14,272 nucleotides of DNA from Clostridium sp. (GTDB lineage Bacteria > Bacillota_A > Clostridia > Lachnospirales > Lachnospiraceae). Shown piece by piece: positions 6,396 to 12,681 of this stretch (its first letter is position 1; every line of letters begins with the position of its first letter). The stretch spans positions 1 through 14,272 of the forward strand of contig JAMPAW010000082.1 in assembly GCA_023666975.1 (NCBI GenBank). The letters run 5' to 3'. A program made the position numbers and the translations under genes. The notes below the pieces were generated by a model. The model searched no databases and was not told where the DNA came from. It saw only the letters and a program-made list of their open reading frames with translations.

Positions 6396-7289
6396 ATGGA
6401 ATTGCGTGTACTTCAATATTTCCTTGCCATCGCAAGAGAGCAGAGCATTGTCCGGGCAGCCGAATCCCTGCACCTCTCACAGCCTACCCTTTCCACGCAG
6501 ATCAAAGGAATGGAAGAAGAGTTAGGAAAGCAGCTTTTAATCCGTGGAACAAAAGGCTCAAGAAAAATCACCCTCACGGAAGAGGGCATGATTCTCAGAA
6601 AACGTGCGGAAGAAATCTTAAATCTGGTACAAAAAACAGAGCGGGAAATCACCCTCTCGGACCAGGTTATCATGGGAGATGTTTATATTGGAACCGGTGA
6701 AACCGAAGCTATCCGCCTGATTGCCAAAACCGCCCGGAGTGTATATGAAACCTATCCGGGGATTCATTACCATATCGCAAGTGGAAATGCAGGATTCGTG
6801 TTAGAACAGCTGGAAAAAGGGCTGATTGATTTTGGAATTATATTTGGTACGGTAGACCAGACAAAGTATCATTCCATCGAAATCCCCCATAAAGACATTT
6901 GGGGTGTCCTGATGAGGCAGGACTCGCCGCTTGCAGAGAAAAGCTCCATTGCACCGGAAGATTTGTGGGATAAGCCGCTGATTCTGTCACAACAGGAAAA
7001 CGGCAATAAAGAATTGACAGAATGGATGCAGCGTGACCTGGCGGAACTCGAAATTGTTGCAACCTATAACCTTCTTTTCAACGCCTCCCTGATGGTGGAG
7101 GAAGGCTTAGGCTATGCCATCGGTTTTGACAAAATCATCAATACCTCCGGCAGCAGCCAACTCTGTTTTCGTCCTTTATCACCCAAATGGGAAGCGGGCA
7201 TGCGCATCATTTGGAAAAAGTATCAGGTATTTTCAAAGGCAAGCGAGAAATTTATAATGAAACTGAAAGAGATATCGGATATGGAGTAA
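6396..7289 (+). CDS. LysR family transcriptional regulator
   Basis: A 297-residue LTTR of normal length. The winged helix-turn-helix is at about residues 1-60 (MELRVLQYFLAIAREQS, AAESLHLSQPTLSTQIKGME, LLIRG, ITLTEEG), followed by the linker helix. The effector-binding region starts at about 88 (VYIGTGETEAIRL) and includes GNAGFVLEQLEKGLIDFGII and LPHK-like IPHKDIWGVLM segments. The ATG at 6396 is preferred to one at 6378, because GGAGG lies between them at the right distance and the domain begins at MELR. It is divergent from the 86-residue/DUF3737/C-S lyase series and probably controls it and itself. The inducer is unknown. The ligand domain seems complete and no truncation is visible. Confidence 0.95.
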   Translation: MELRVLQYFLAIAREQSIVRAAESLHLSQPTLSTQIKGMEEELGKQLLIRGTKGSRKITLTEEGMILRKRAEEILNLVQKTEREITLSDQVIMGDVYIGTGETEAIRLIAKTARSVYETYPGIHYHIASGNAGFVLEQLEKGLIDFGIIFGTVDQTKYHSIEIPHKDIWGVLMRQDSPLAEKSSIAPEDLWDKPLILSQQENGNKELTEWMQRDLAELEIVATYNLLFNASLMVEEGLGYAIGFDKIINTSGSSQLCFRPLSPKWEAGMRIIWKKYQVFSKASEKFIMKLKEISDME

Positions 7290-7326
7290 GATATTTTATC
7301 CTTTCGGGCACTCTCCACACGCTTAC

Positions 7327-7491
7327 CTAGTACAGCGAAAATTAAGTTTTGGATAGTTTGACGTAGCATGATTGTTTCATATGCAAGGCGGAGGAATGAG
7401 GCGTAGCGGTGGCTACGTCGATTGACGACAACGCAGCAGATGAAAAATCAGGCAAGTCAAACTGCCAATTACTTAATATTCGCTGTACTAG
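7327..7491. mobile_element. MITE-like palindromic element (165 bases)
   Basis: The two ends are inverted copies. CTAGTACAGCGAA at 7327-7339 recurs in reverse complement at the right end, and the match continues with ATTAAGT, GG and AGTTTGAC to about 36 bases with few mismatches, then more loosely to about 65 bases (GATT, TTCAT, GC). The centre is a hairpin, CGTAGC-GGTG-GCTACG. No ORF inside has a ribosome site. It lies between convergent genes (LysR and the sirtuin). The outer CTAG is palindromic, so a target duplication (TA or CTAG) cannot be told apart from the ends. Confidence 0.8.
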
Positions 7492-8405
7492 CATTCCGAC
7501 AGCACCTTTCCGATATCGGCATCGATACAAATGGACTGCTTTTCAATCTGTTCTGGACAGACCGCTTCCCCATAATTAATGCAGGCATAAACCGCCTTAG
7601 GATTTTCTGCGGTCATTTTCCAGAACGGATATTTGATAATGCCCGGCGTGTTGGCTCCAACTCCCAATTCCAAAAATAAAATATGCAAATCTTGATGACG
7701 GCGGATAAAATCATCATACCGCCCTGCCGCCTGATACCAGCCCTCATCTTGTACAAATGTAGCATCACAACGTAAGTTCATGGTCATCGGCGCTCCACAT
7801 ACCGGACATTTGGGAATCATTTCCGTTGGAATGTACATAAGCAGACGACCATCTTCCGGCGGCTGCAGCTTACCATCCTCCGCAATGGTATATCCCTGCG
7901 CCTGAAGCATTGTCCGCACCGTTTCCTCATTATCATAGGTTTTATCGTGACAGGCTTTGCTGCACTGCCATAAACCGTAATCCCCCTGCGTGTAAAACAA
8001 ACGCTTTTTATCAAAACCGGCAAGCTGAAACTGATGATCCACATTGGTTGTAAGGACAAAATAATCCTTGTCCTTTACCAGCTCCAACAGCTCCGTATAA
8101 GGCTTTCCTGCTAAAACACCATAACGGTTGATATAAATATGCCTTGACCACCATGCCCAGTATTCCTCAAGGGAATCATAGGGATAAAAACCACCGGAAT
8201 AGATATCCGTAATTCCATATTTCTCATGAAAATCCGCAAAATACTGATAAAAGCGTTCCCCACTGTAGGCCAGTCCTGCCGAAGTGGAAAGCCCTGCTCC
8301 CGCACCGATGACAATTGCATCAGCGGTCTTAAGTTCCTCTTTCAGGCTCTTTATATTATCCAAGTAATTTCCGGTAGATTTCCGCATCTGTCTGTTTGAA
8401 AACAT
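7488..8405 (-). CDS. SirTM-class sirtuin (NAD-dependent protein ADP-ribosyltransferase)
   Basis: A 305-residue Sir2-fold protein. GAGAGLSTSAGL at 34-45 is the NAD-binding loop. NVDHQF at 121-126 replaces the canonical NID motif region. TQGDYG at 139-144 has Gln140 where deacetylase sirtuins have the catalytic His, as I recall for characterised SirTM enzymes. Cys148, Cys152, Cys200 and Cys203 form the zinc site, and GVGANTPGI (248-256) the second nucleotide loop. In streptococci and staphylococci SirTM ADP-ribosylates the lipoylated GcvH-L protein, and the linked macrodomain reverses it. The ATG at 8405 has GAGGTGATC upstream, inside the macrodomain gene; the 50-base overlap suggests translational coupling. 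The TAG stop lies in the terminal repeat of the adjacent MITE-like element, so the natural C-terminus may be slightly altered. Confidence 0.92.
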   Translation of the reverse strand: MFSNRQMRKSTGNYLDNIKSLKEELKTADAIVIGAGAGLSTSAGLAYSGERFYQYFADFHEKYGITDIYSGGFYPYDSLEEYWAWWSRHIYINRYGVLAGKPYTELLELVKDKDYFVLTTNVDHQFQLAGFDKKRLFYTQGDYGLWQCSKACHDKTYDNEETVRTMLQAQGYTIAEDGKLQPPEDGRLLMYIPTEMIPKCPVCGAPMTMNLRCDATFVQDEGWYQAAGRYDDFIRRHQDLHILFLELGVGANTPGIIKYPFWKMTAENPKAVYACINYGEAVCPEQIEKQSICIDADIGKVLSEC

Positions 8406-9129
8406 TAAAGATCACCTCGATTCCACTGTCTGCCTGCTGTTTATATTCCTGCACTGTCCTGACCGCAATTTCAGCCGCCTTATCATTCGGAAAATGAAAT
8501 TCCCCCGTAGAAATACAACAGAAGGCAATACTCTTTATCCCATTCTGCTCTGCCAATTCCAGACACGACCGGTAACAGGAGGCAAGCAGTTCTTTATCCC
8601 GGTTTGTAAGCTGCCCCTGCACAATCGGGCCAACCGTGTGCAGGACATAATTGCAGGGAAGGTTATAAGCAGGTGTAAGCTTTGCCCTGCCGGTCTCTTC
8701 TTCTCTTTGCTGCTCCTCCATCAATTTCGCACATGCCGCCCGAAGCTGTACCCCGGCAAAAGTATGAATCGCATTGTCAATGCAGCCGTGGCACGGACAG
8801 AAACAGCCAAGCATCTGACTGTTGGCGGCATTGACAATGGCATCACATTTCAGCGTTGTAATATCGCCCTGCCAGAGGTAAATTCCCTCCTGCACCGGTT
8901 TAAGCTCTGCGATATCCGTAATTCCTTTGTCTGCGGTCTCTTCCTGTAAATACGCATCCTGTATCTCCAAAAACTCCCGTCCTGCCGGCTGCGGCATACG
9001 GATATTGAACAGGGAACGCAGCAGCCTCTTTTGTCCGGCCTCCTCCGCCGGAATTTCCATATTACGGTATTCCGACTGCTCCTTTAACAATTCTTTTATT
9101 AAATAATTCCTTCTGTCTTGCTGTGTCAT
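8356..9129 (-). CDS. Zinc-containing macrodomain protein-ADP-ribose hydrolase
   Basis: A 257-residue protein. The N-terminal 80 residues are a helical region typical of the SirTM-linked macrodomains. The macrodomain itself spans about 84-255: WQGDITTLKCDAIVNAAN (86-103), the zinc and active-site loop GCFCPCHGCIDNAIH (108-122), YVLHTVGP (161-168) and CISTGEFHFP (205-214), which binds the diphosphate. Family members remove ADP-ribose from modified protein. The ATG at 9129 follows GGGAGG at good spacing; a longer frame from 9177 would begin inside the operator and is rejected. It is the first gene of a two-gene operon with the sirtuin. It is probably repressible through the two dyads around its promoter. 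The usual lipoyl carrier (GcvH-L) and ligase (LplA2) genes are not adjacent. Confidence 0.95.
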   Translation of the reverse strand: MTQQDRRNYLIKELLKEQSEYRNMEIPAEEAGQKRLLRSLFNIRMPQPAGREFLEIQDAYLQEETADKGITDIAELKPVQEGIYLWQGDITTLKCDAIVNAANSQMLGCFCPCHGCIDNAIHTFAGVQLRAACAKLMEEQQREEETGRAKLTPAYNLPCNYVLHTVGPIVQGQLTNRDKELLASCYRSCLELAEQNGIKSIAFCCISTGEFHFPNDKAAEIAVRTVQEYKQQADSGIEVIFNVFKQTDAEIYRKLLG

Positions 9130-9165
9130 TCTTATTCCTCCCGGAAACCGCATTCTCACTTCATT

Positions 9166-9190
9166 GGTTGTAATCATTTTGTTTACAACC
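9166..9190. promoter_or_regulatory. Operator dyad 1 (proximal) of the macrodomain/sirtuin operon
   Basis: GGTTGTAA-N9-TTACAACC is a perfect 8-base inverted repeat. It covers the predicted transcription start of the minus-strand promoter. It shares the core GTTGTAA-N9-TTACAAC with the dyad at 9208-9232; the centres are 42 bases apart. Confidence 0.75.
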
Positions 9191-9192
9191 AG

Positions 9193-9221
9193 ATATTATC
9201 ACACATTTGTTGTAATGTCAA
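9193..9221 (-). promoter_or_regulatory. Sigma-A promoter of the macrodomain/sirtuin operon
   Basis: On the minus strand TTGACA (9221-9216) and TAATAT (9198-9193) are spaced by 17 bases, a strong match. The -35 hexamer lies inside the spacer of dyad 2, and the start site falls in dyad 1. Confidence 0.85.
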
Positions 9222-9232
9222 TAGTTACAACA
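9208..9232. promoter_or_regulatory. Operator dyad 2 (distal) of the macrodomain/sirtuin operon
   Basis: TGTTGTAA-N9-TTACAACA is a perfect 8-base inverted repeat. It encloses the -35 hexamer. The same arm and spacer lengths as dyad 1 point to one dimeric repressor bound twice. Confidence 0.75.
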
Positions 9233-9265
9233 TGGCTTTCCTGAAATTTTCCCGAAAAGCCGACA

Positions 9266-9294
9266 TTGAAACGCCTTGTGAAAAATGTTATAAT
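9266..9294 (+). promoter_or_regulatory. Sigma-A promoter of the 106-residue protein/mutM series
   Basis: TTGAAA at 9266-9271 and TATAAT at 9289-9294 have a 17-base spacer. They lie 25 bases before the ATG at 9320. Confidence 0.8.
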
Positions 9295-9319
9295 CAGCAT
9301 CGGAAAGGAGCGATAGAAC

Positions 9320-9640
9320 ATGGTTACATTAACATTTGAATTTAATAAGGACAAGATCGCAAAAGCTGGTTATACGGAGGATGAATTATTGCAGCCCATG
9401 AGAGAACATGCGCATAAGTATGGCATTTCAGAAGTTAAAAATGGAGTATTTTCTAAAGACGGCGAATATGCTTTGTGTGCCATCGGCATGTTTGTTACAG
9501 GAATTACACGTTCTAATTTTAAGTATATATCTTATTTTGACCATTGGACATTGGATGTGGACGGTGAGGAAGAGGATTGCATTGTGGAAACGAAAAAATG
9601 GTATCAGAAAAAAGGCATTCCGATTGTTGCTGAAGGATGA
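9320..9640 (+). CDS. Conserved hypothetical protein, 106 aa
   Basis: A 106-residue soluble protein of unknown family. Visible features are an N-terminal strand and helix (MVTLTFEFNKDKIAKAGYTEDELLQPMREH), a central strand-rich part with FSKDGEYALCAIGMFVTGIT, and an acidic stretch DVDGEEEDC followed by a C-terminal WYQKKGIPIV strand. There is no signal peptide, membrane helix or metal motif. AAAGGAG lies 10 bases before the ATG and a strong promoter lies just upstream, so expression is credible. It precedes mutM by 58 bases with no terminator between, so they are probably co-transcribed. It is divergent from the macrodomain/sirtuin operon. Function unknown. Confidence 0.82.
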   Translation: MVTLTFEFNKDKIAKAGYTEDELLQPMREHAHKYGISEVKNGVFSKDGEYALCAIGMFVTGITRSNFKYISYFDHWTLDVDGEEEDCIVETKKWYQKKGIPIVAEG

Positions 9641-9698
9641 TTCATCCGTTCATTTCTCTCTATGAGAAAAAGAAGCCATTTACAAGGAGATGAAAGCC

Positions 9699-10532
9699 AT
9701 GCCGGAACTGCCGGAAGTTGAAACGATAAAAAATGTCATTGAGCCCCAGATACAGGGGCTTATCATAGAAAAAGCGACGGTAAGGCGCCCGGAGGTTACA
9801 GCGCATCCTGCGGCAGACGAGTTTTGCAGGCGGCTCACCGGACAGACGATTTCCCATATGTCACGCAGGGGAAAATTCCTGATGATTTGGCTAAACAACG
9901 GCGACCATATCCTTTTACATCTGCGGATGACCGGCTGTTTGCTGCTTGCTCCGGCGGACTTCCCTGAAGAAAAGCATACGCATATCCTGTTCCAGCTAAA
10001 TAACGGCATGGAGTTACGTTTTTCCGACACACGCCGTTTTGGACGTTTCTGGCTGCTCAGGGAGAACGAAACCGATACATACAGCGGAGTGGAAAAATTA
10101 GGCATCGAACCATTTGACAAAGAACTTACCACCCAATATCTGGAAGCCCATTTTGGCAAACGCAAAAAAGCGATTAAAGAATGCCTGCTTGAGCAAACCT
10201 GCATTGCCGGCATTGGCAACATTTATTCAGACGAGATTTTATTTACAGCGGGGATTTACCCGGCGCACCCTGCAAACTGTTTACGGCATACCGAATGGGG
10301 GCGGCTGGCTGCCGTTATCCCGGAACGGCTTTCCTATTTTATTGAAACAAACAAAATACCACCGGAGGAATATCTGGAAACCAGAGGGAAAGATTACCGC
10401 AACACACCGTTTTTACAGGTTTATGGAAAGGCGGGAAAACCGTGTCCAAAATGCGGGGCAACGCTTTGCCATACCGTGATCGGCGGCAGAAGCAGCGTGT
10501 ACTGCCCTGCCTGCCAGAAAGGAGAATGCTGA
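9699..10532 (+). CDS. mutM: Formamidopyrimidine-DNA glycosylase (8-oxoguanine repair)
   Basis: A 277-residue Fpg/MutM enzyme that removes 8-oxoguanine and formamidopyrimidines and cuts the strand by beta,delta-elimination. The start must be the ATG at 9699, because MPELPEVET places the catalytic Pro2 and Glu3; an ATG nine bases earlier would block the N-terminal amine. AAGGAG lies nine bases upstream. Lys59 in RRGKF is the conserved beta-hairpin lysine, and RMTG lies at 76-79. IGNIYSDEILF at 172-182 is the helix-two-turn-helix. The C-terminal zinc finger uses Cys249, Cys252, Cys269 and Cys272, with Arg264 in GGRSSVYCP contacting the lesion. Length is normal. The stop TGA overlaps the ATG of the next gene by one base. 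Confidence 0.97.
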   Translation: MPELPEVETIKNVIEPQIQGLIIEKATVRRPEVTAHPAADEFCRRLTGQTISHMSRRGKFLMIWLNNGDHILLHLRMTGCLLLAPADFPEEKHTHILFQLNNGMELRFSDTRRFGRFWLLRENETDTYSGVEKLGIEPFDKELTTQYLEAHFGKRKKAIKECLLEQTCIAGIGNIYSDEILFTAGIYPAHPANCLRHTEWGRLAAVIPERLSYFIETNKIPPEEYLETRGKDYRNTPFLQVYGKAGKPCPKCGATLCHTVIGGRSSVYCPACQKGEC

Positions 10533-10744
10533 TGTTAAATCCCGACACCTTGGAACAACTTGACAGCCTATGTGACCTTTACAAATACAGGTGGGGGAAA
10601 GAAGTGGATGATACCATTCTCCCCCGTGGAATCGCTCAGGAACAGCTGCTTGCCATACTGGAAAGAATCGTTGATACCGGCGAAAGCATTCTGGCTGGCT
10701 ACAATAAAATTTTTTTAGACGGGAAAAAGGATGCTTTTCAGTAA
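10532..10744 (+). CDS. Small hypothetical protein, 70 aa, coupled to mutM
   Basis: A 70-residue soluble helical protein starting MLNPDTLEQLDSLCDLYKYR. It includes GKEVDDTILPRGIAQEQLLAILERIVDTGESILAGYNKIF. The ATG overlaps the mutM stop (TGATG) and AAAGGAG lies just upstream in mutM, so it is translationally coupled. A reading of the same frame from 10442 overlaps the mutM zinc finger and is rejected. The end of the gene is shared with the terminator of the convergent hicAB pair. Family and role unknown. Confidence 0.78.
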   Translation: MLNPDTLEQLDSLCDLYKYRWGKEVDDTILPRGIAQEQLLAILERIVDTGESILAGYNKIFLDGKKDAFQ

Positions 10745-10764
10745 ATGATTACCAAAAAGCATCC
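10724..10764 (-). terminator. Intrinsic terminator of hicAB, overlapping the convergent gene end
   Basis: A perfect 10-base-pair stem (10755-10764 with 10729-10738, GGATGCTTTT arms) has a 16-base loop. On the minus strand it is followed by TTTTT (10728-10724). It lies 68 bases past the hicB stop and inside the last codons of the 70-residue protein gene. On the plus strand no T-run follows beyond the stem itself. Confidence 0.75.
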
Positions 10765-10831
10765 CATGCATAACCAGCTCATGCTCCCAAACCATATCCA
10801 TTTTTGTTGTGCCATATCTTCACTGCCCTAT

Positions 10832-11038
10832 CTAAACAGACATAGAAATGGATGGTTCCGGAATTTCTATATTCATATCTTTTGCAGATTCCAGCCATAA
10901 ATTTTCAGCAATTTCAATTTCCTTTAACGCTTTTTCCCTTGTTTCCCCATGTGCCATACACCCTTGTAACTCAGGAATACTTGCGACATAAATTTGATCT
11001 GCTTCATCATAATACATATAAACAGAATATCTCGACAT
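10832..11038 (-). CDS. hicB: HicB family antitoxin (short form)
   Basis: A 68-residue HicB antitoxin consisting of the partial RNase H-like fold only. YSVYMYYDEADQIYVASIPELQGCMAHGETREKALKEIEIAENLWLE carries the family pattern of Y-x-A-x-x-P-E-L-x-G-C and the GxTxxEAL-like helix. The chain ends soon after the helix (EIPEPSISMSV). No ribbon-helix-helix or HTH domain for DNA binding is attached, unlike longer HicB proteins. GGAGG lies before the ATG; the start is 11 bases after the hicA stop, as expected for a coupled pair. It should bind and neutralise the HicA toxin. Confidence 0.9.
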   Translation of the reverse strand: MSRYSVYMYYDEADQIYVASIPELQGCMAHGETREKALKEIEIAENLWLESAKDMNIEIPEPSISMSV

Positions 11039-11049
11039 TTTACCGCCTC

Positions 11050-11289
11050 CTATAAACCATGTTTTATAATAATATTCCTTAATTGCCTGACTTGATATCC
11101 CTTTGCTTTCCCTTTATCATTTTGTATTGTCATACGTTCATTTATTGTACTATTATAGTACTGAACATGTGAGCCACTTTGACGAATGAAGTTAAAACCA
11201 AGATCAATAATCAAATTTCTAAAGTCATTGAAATTTATACTATTATCAGCCTTCCCGCTTATAACATTATTGTATATCTTTTTATTCAT
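11050..11289 (-). CDS. hicA: HicA family mRNA interferase toxin
   Basis: A 79-residue HicA toxin with a double-stranded RNA-binding-like fold. The core is FNDFRNLIIDLGFNFIRQSGSHVQYYN, in which His41 of GSH is the expected catalytic residue; the C-terminal helix is YQVRQLRNIIIKHGL. An N-terminal extension of about 18 residues (KKIYNNVISGKADNSI) precedes the domain. AAAGGAG lies nine bases before the ATG. The toxin gene precedes the antitoxin gene on one transcript with its own promoter. Family members cut mRNA without ribosomes. The active-site His is present, so the toxin looks intact. Confidence 0.9.
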   Translation of the reverse strand: MNKKIYNNVISGKADNSINFNDFRNLIIDLGFNFIRQSGSHVQYYNSTINERMTIQNDKGKAKGYQVRQLRNIIIKHGL

Positions 11290-11315
11290 CCTGATTCACT
11301 CCTTTGTGCATTTCC

Positions 11316-11343
11316 ATTATATCAAATTTTGTGGCAGTTTCAA
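11316..11343 (-). promoter_or_regulatory. Sigma-A promoter of hicAB
   Basis: On the minus strand TTGAAA (11343-11338) and TATAAT (11321-11316) are spaced by 16 bases, 26 bases before the hicA ATG. It begins 9 bases after the antiporter stop. Confidence 0.75.
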
Positions 11344-11352
11344 GTTGTTTTA

Positions 11353-12528
11353 TCACCCTCTCTCCAAAAATTTCCGATACGTCATATCCATCGCAAATGC
11401 CCCAAGAGGCGCTGTAACCAGTATTGCAATCACCGAAACCGTCAGGACAATGTCCCCACACGCAAGCCCCATAACCAGCGGCAGCCCGCCAATTGCCGCC
11501 TGCACAGTCGCCTTCGGCGTATAGGACAGCATGCAGAATAACTTTTCCCGGACAGACAGCCCCGTTTTCAAAACGCAGACAAATACGCCTGCCATCCGGA
11601 AAATCAGGACACCCAAAACCAAAATAACCGCTGTTATTCCGACATTTTTTATACGGTCAATTGCCACGGAGGCTCCGACCAGCACAAAGAGAAAAATTTC
11701 GGCAGGAACCCACAGCCTGTCAAAGACTTCCGAAAGTTTCTTCGCCATACCGCTGTCCCTTTGCTTTATTTGCGCTCCAAATGCCATAATGGCAATCAGC
11801 CCTGCAAACGGAATAAATGCAGCCGCATCTTCCAGCCAATTCAGGATAAAACTGGCGGCAAAGACAAGGATTACCATGACCGTCAGACTGATTTGGCATT
11901 TTTTGAAAAAGAAATAAAAACCCGCCCCGACAAGAACGCCTGCACCGATACCCAGCGCAATGGAAACCGGTATACCGGCAAATTTCAGCCATGATATGCG
12001 TTCTCCCTGAGCAAGCCCGGTAAACGTAGTAAACATCACAATGACAAAAACATCATCCACGGATGCACCGGCAAGAATCATCTGCGGAATCCCTTTCTCC
12101 ACGCCGTATCCTTCATCTATTAACCGAATCATGCGCGGCACCACTACCGCCGGGGAAACAGCGCTGATTACGGCTCCAAGAATTGCGGAATCCAGAAGTG
12201 AAAGCCCAAGCAGCTGCGGCGCAAGGAAAATCATTCCGGCAATCTCAAAACAGGCTGGGAGAAAACACATGCAAACAGCAGGCCTGCCGACCTTTTTTAG
12301 ATCGCTGACATCAAGCTTCAGCCCTGCCCTTATGAGAATAATGATTAAAGCAATCCGGCGTAATTCCGAAGAAATGTTTAACATACTGCCGTCTAACAGA
12401 TTGAGCATGCCGGGACCGACTATGATTCCCGCTATAATCATGCCAAAAAGAGACGGGAAACGGATTTTTTTGCAAATCCACCCAAGCGACAAACCGGAAA
12501 GCAGAATAACCGAAATACTAATTAACAT
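11353..12528 (-). CDS. Fluoride-riboswitch-controlled cation:proton antiporter (CPA superfamily)
   Basis: A 391-residue polytopic membrane protein with about 11-13 helices. Key sites are SAVSPAVVVPRM at 122-133 and GASVDDV at 154-160, with the paired Asp158-Asp159 typical of electrogenic proton antiporters, and YTPKATVQAAIGG at 336-348. It lacks the C-terminal RCK/TrkA domain of KefB-type proteins. The ATG at 12528 is chosen because AAGGAGG lies just upstream; the open frame continues to 12681, but that part is the riboswitch leader, not protein. Antiporter genes of this kind are among those linked to fluoride riboswitches, so it probably helps the cell survive fluoride or the acid load that HF entry brings. 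The transported ion is not proven. Confidence 0.92.
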   Translation of the reverse strand: MLISISVILLSGLSLGWICKKIRFPSLFGMIIAGIIVGPGMLNLLDGSMLNISSELRRIALIIILIRAGLKLDVSDLKKVGRPAVCMCFLPACFEIAGMIFLAPQLLGLSLLDSAILGAVISAVSPAVVVPRMIRLIDEGYGVEKGIPQMILAGASVDDVFVIVMFTTFTGLAQGERISWLKFAGIPVSIALGIGAGVLVGAGFYFFFKKCQISLTVMVILVFAASFILNWLEDAAAFIPFAGLIAIMAFGAQIKQRDSGMAKKLSEVFDRLWVPAEIFLFVLVGASVAIDRIKNVGITAVILVLGVLIFRMAGVFVCVLKTGLSVREKLFCMLSYTPKATVQAAIGGLPLVMGLACGDIVLTVSVIAILVTAPLGAFAMDMTYRKFLERG

Positions 12529-12552
12529 ACAAATTCCTCCTTCATACGCAAC

Positions 12553-12595
12553 AAAAGCTGATAACTCCTGCGTTTTTATTGCAGAAGTCATCAGC
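12553..12595 (-). terminator. Terminator hairpin of the fluoride riboswitch expression platform
   Basis: On the minus strand GCTGATGACTTCTGC (12595-12581) can pair along 15 positions with GCAGGAGTTATCAGC (12571-12557), using two G-U pairs. The loop is nine bases, and TTTTGTT follows. The first arm is the conserved 3' strand of the aptamer, so ligand binding and termination exclude each other: fluoride should allow read-through. Confidence 0.85.
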
Positions 12596-12647
12596 TTAAT
12601 AAGCAGTTTAGGATCAATCACTATCCAGGGGAGAACCTCATTCCCTG
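12581..12647 (-). ncRNA. Fluoride riboswitch aptamer (crcB motif)
   Basis: On the minus strand the conserved blocks come in order. They are CAGGGAATGAGG, then TTCTCCC, then a variable hairpin GGAT-N8-ATCC, then AAACTGC, and finally AAGCTGATGACTTCTGC. These match the crcB RNA pattern (GGGCGATGAGG, CCC, AAACTGC, GGGCTGATGGCCTCTAC in the Thermotoga form). GAGGTT pairs with GACTTC as the pseudoknot-linked stem requires. It lies between a promoter and the antiporter start and feeds a terminator. Confidence 0.9.
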
Positions 12648-12652
12648 AAAAA

Positions 12653-12681
12653 AGGATATGCCTTTTCCGGTGAAAAGTCAA
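12653..12681 (-). promoter_or_regulatory. Promoter of the fluoride riboswitch-antiporter transcript
   Basis: On the minus strand TTGACT (12681-12676) and TATCCT (12658-12653) are spaced by 17 bases, placing the start at about 12646, which is the first base of the aptamer. The -35 hexamer overlaps the stop codon of the CPBP gene. Confidence 0.65.

Noticed and set aside
7342..7679. Frames inside and beside the MITE-like element as a transposase remnant
   Set aside because: No transposase motif is visible, and the frames are antisense to the sirtuin or lie in the palindrome.
9130..9177. Longer macrodomain start at 9177
   Set aside because: It would place the start codon inside operator dyad 1 with no ribosome site, while GGGAGG lies properly before 9129.
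9166..9232. The dyads as BlaI/CopY-type sites
   Set aside because: Those sites have arms close together (TACA-N2-TGTA); here the arms are nine bases apart and read GTTGTAA.
12529..12681. 51-residue N-terminal extension of the antiporter
   Set aside because: The extra codons coincide with the fluoride aptamer and terminator, and the true ribosome site AAGGAGG lies before 12528.
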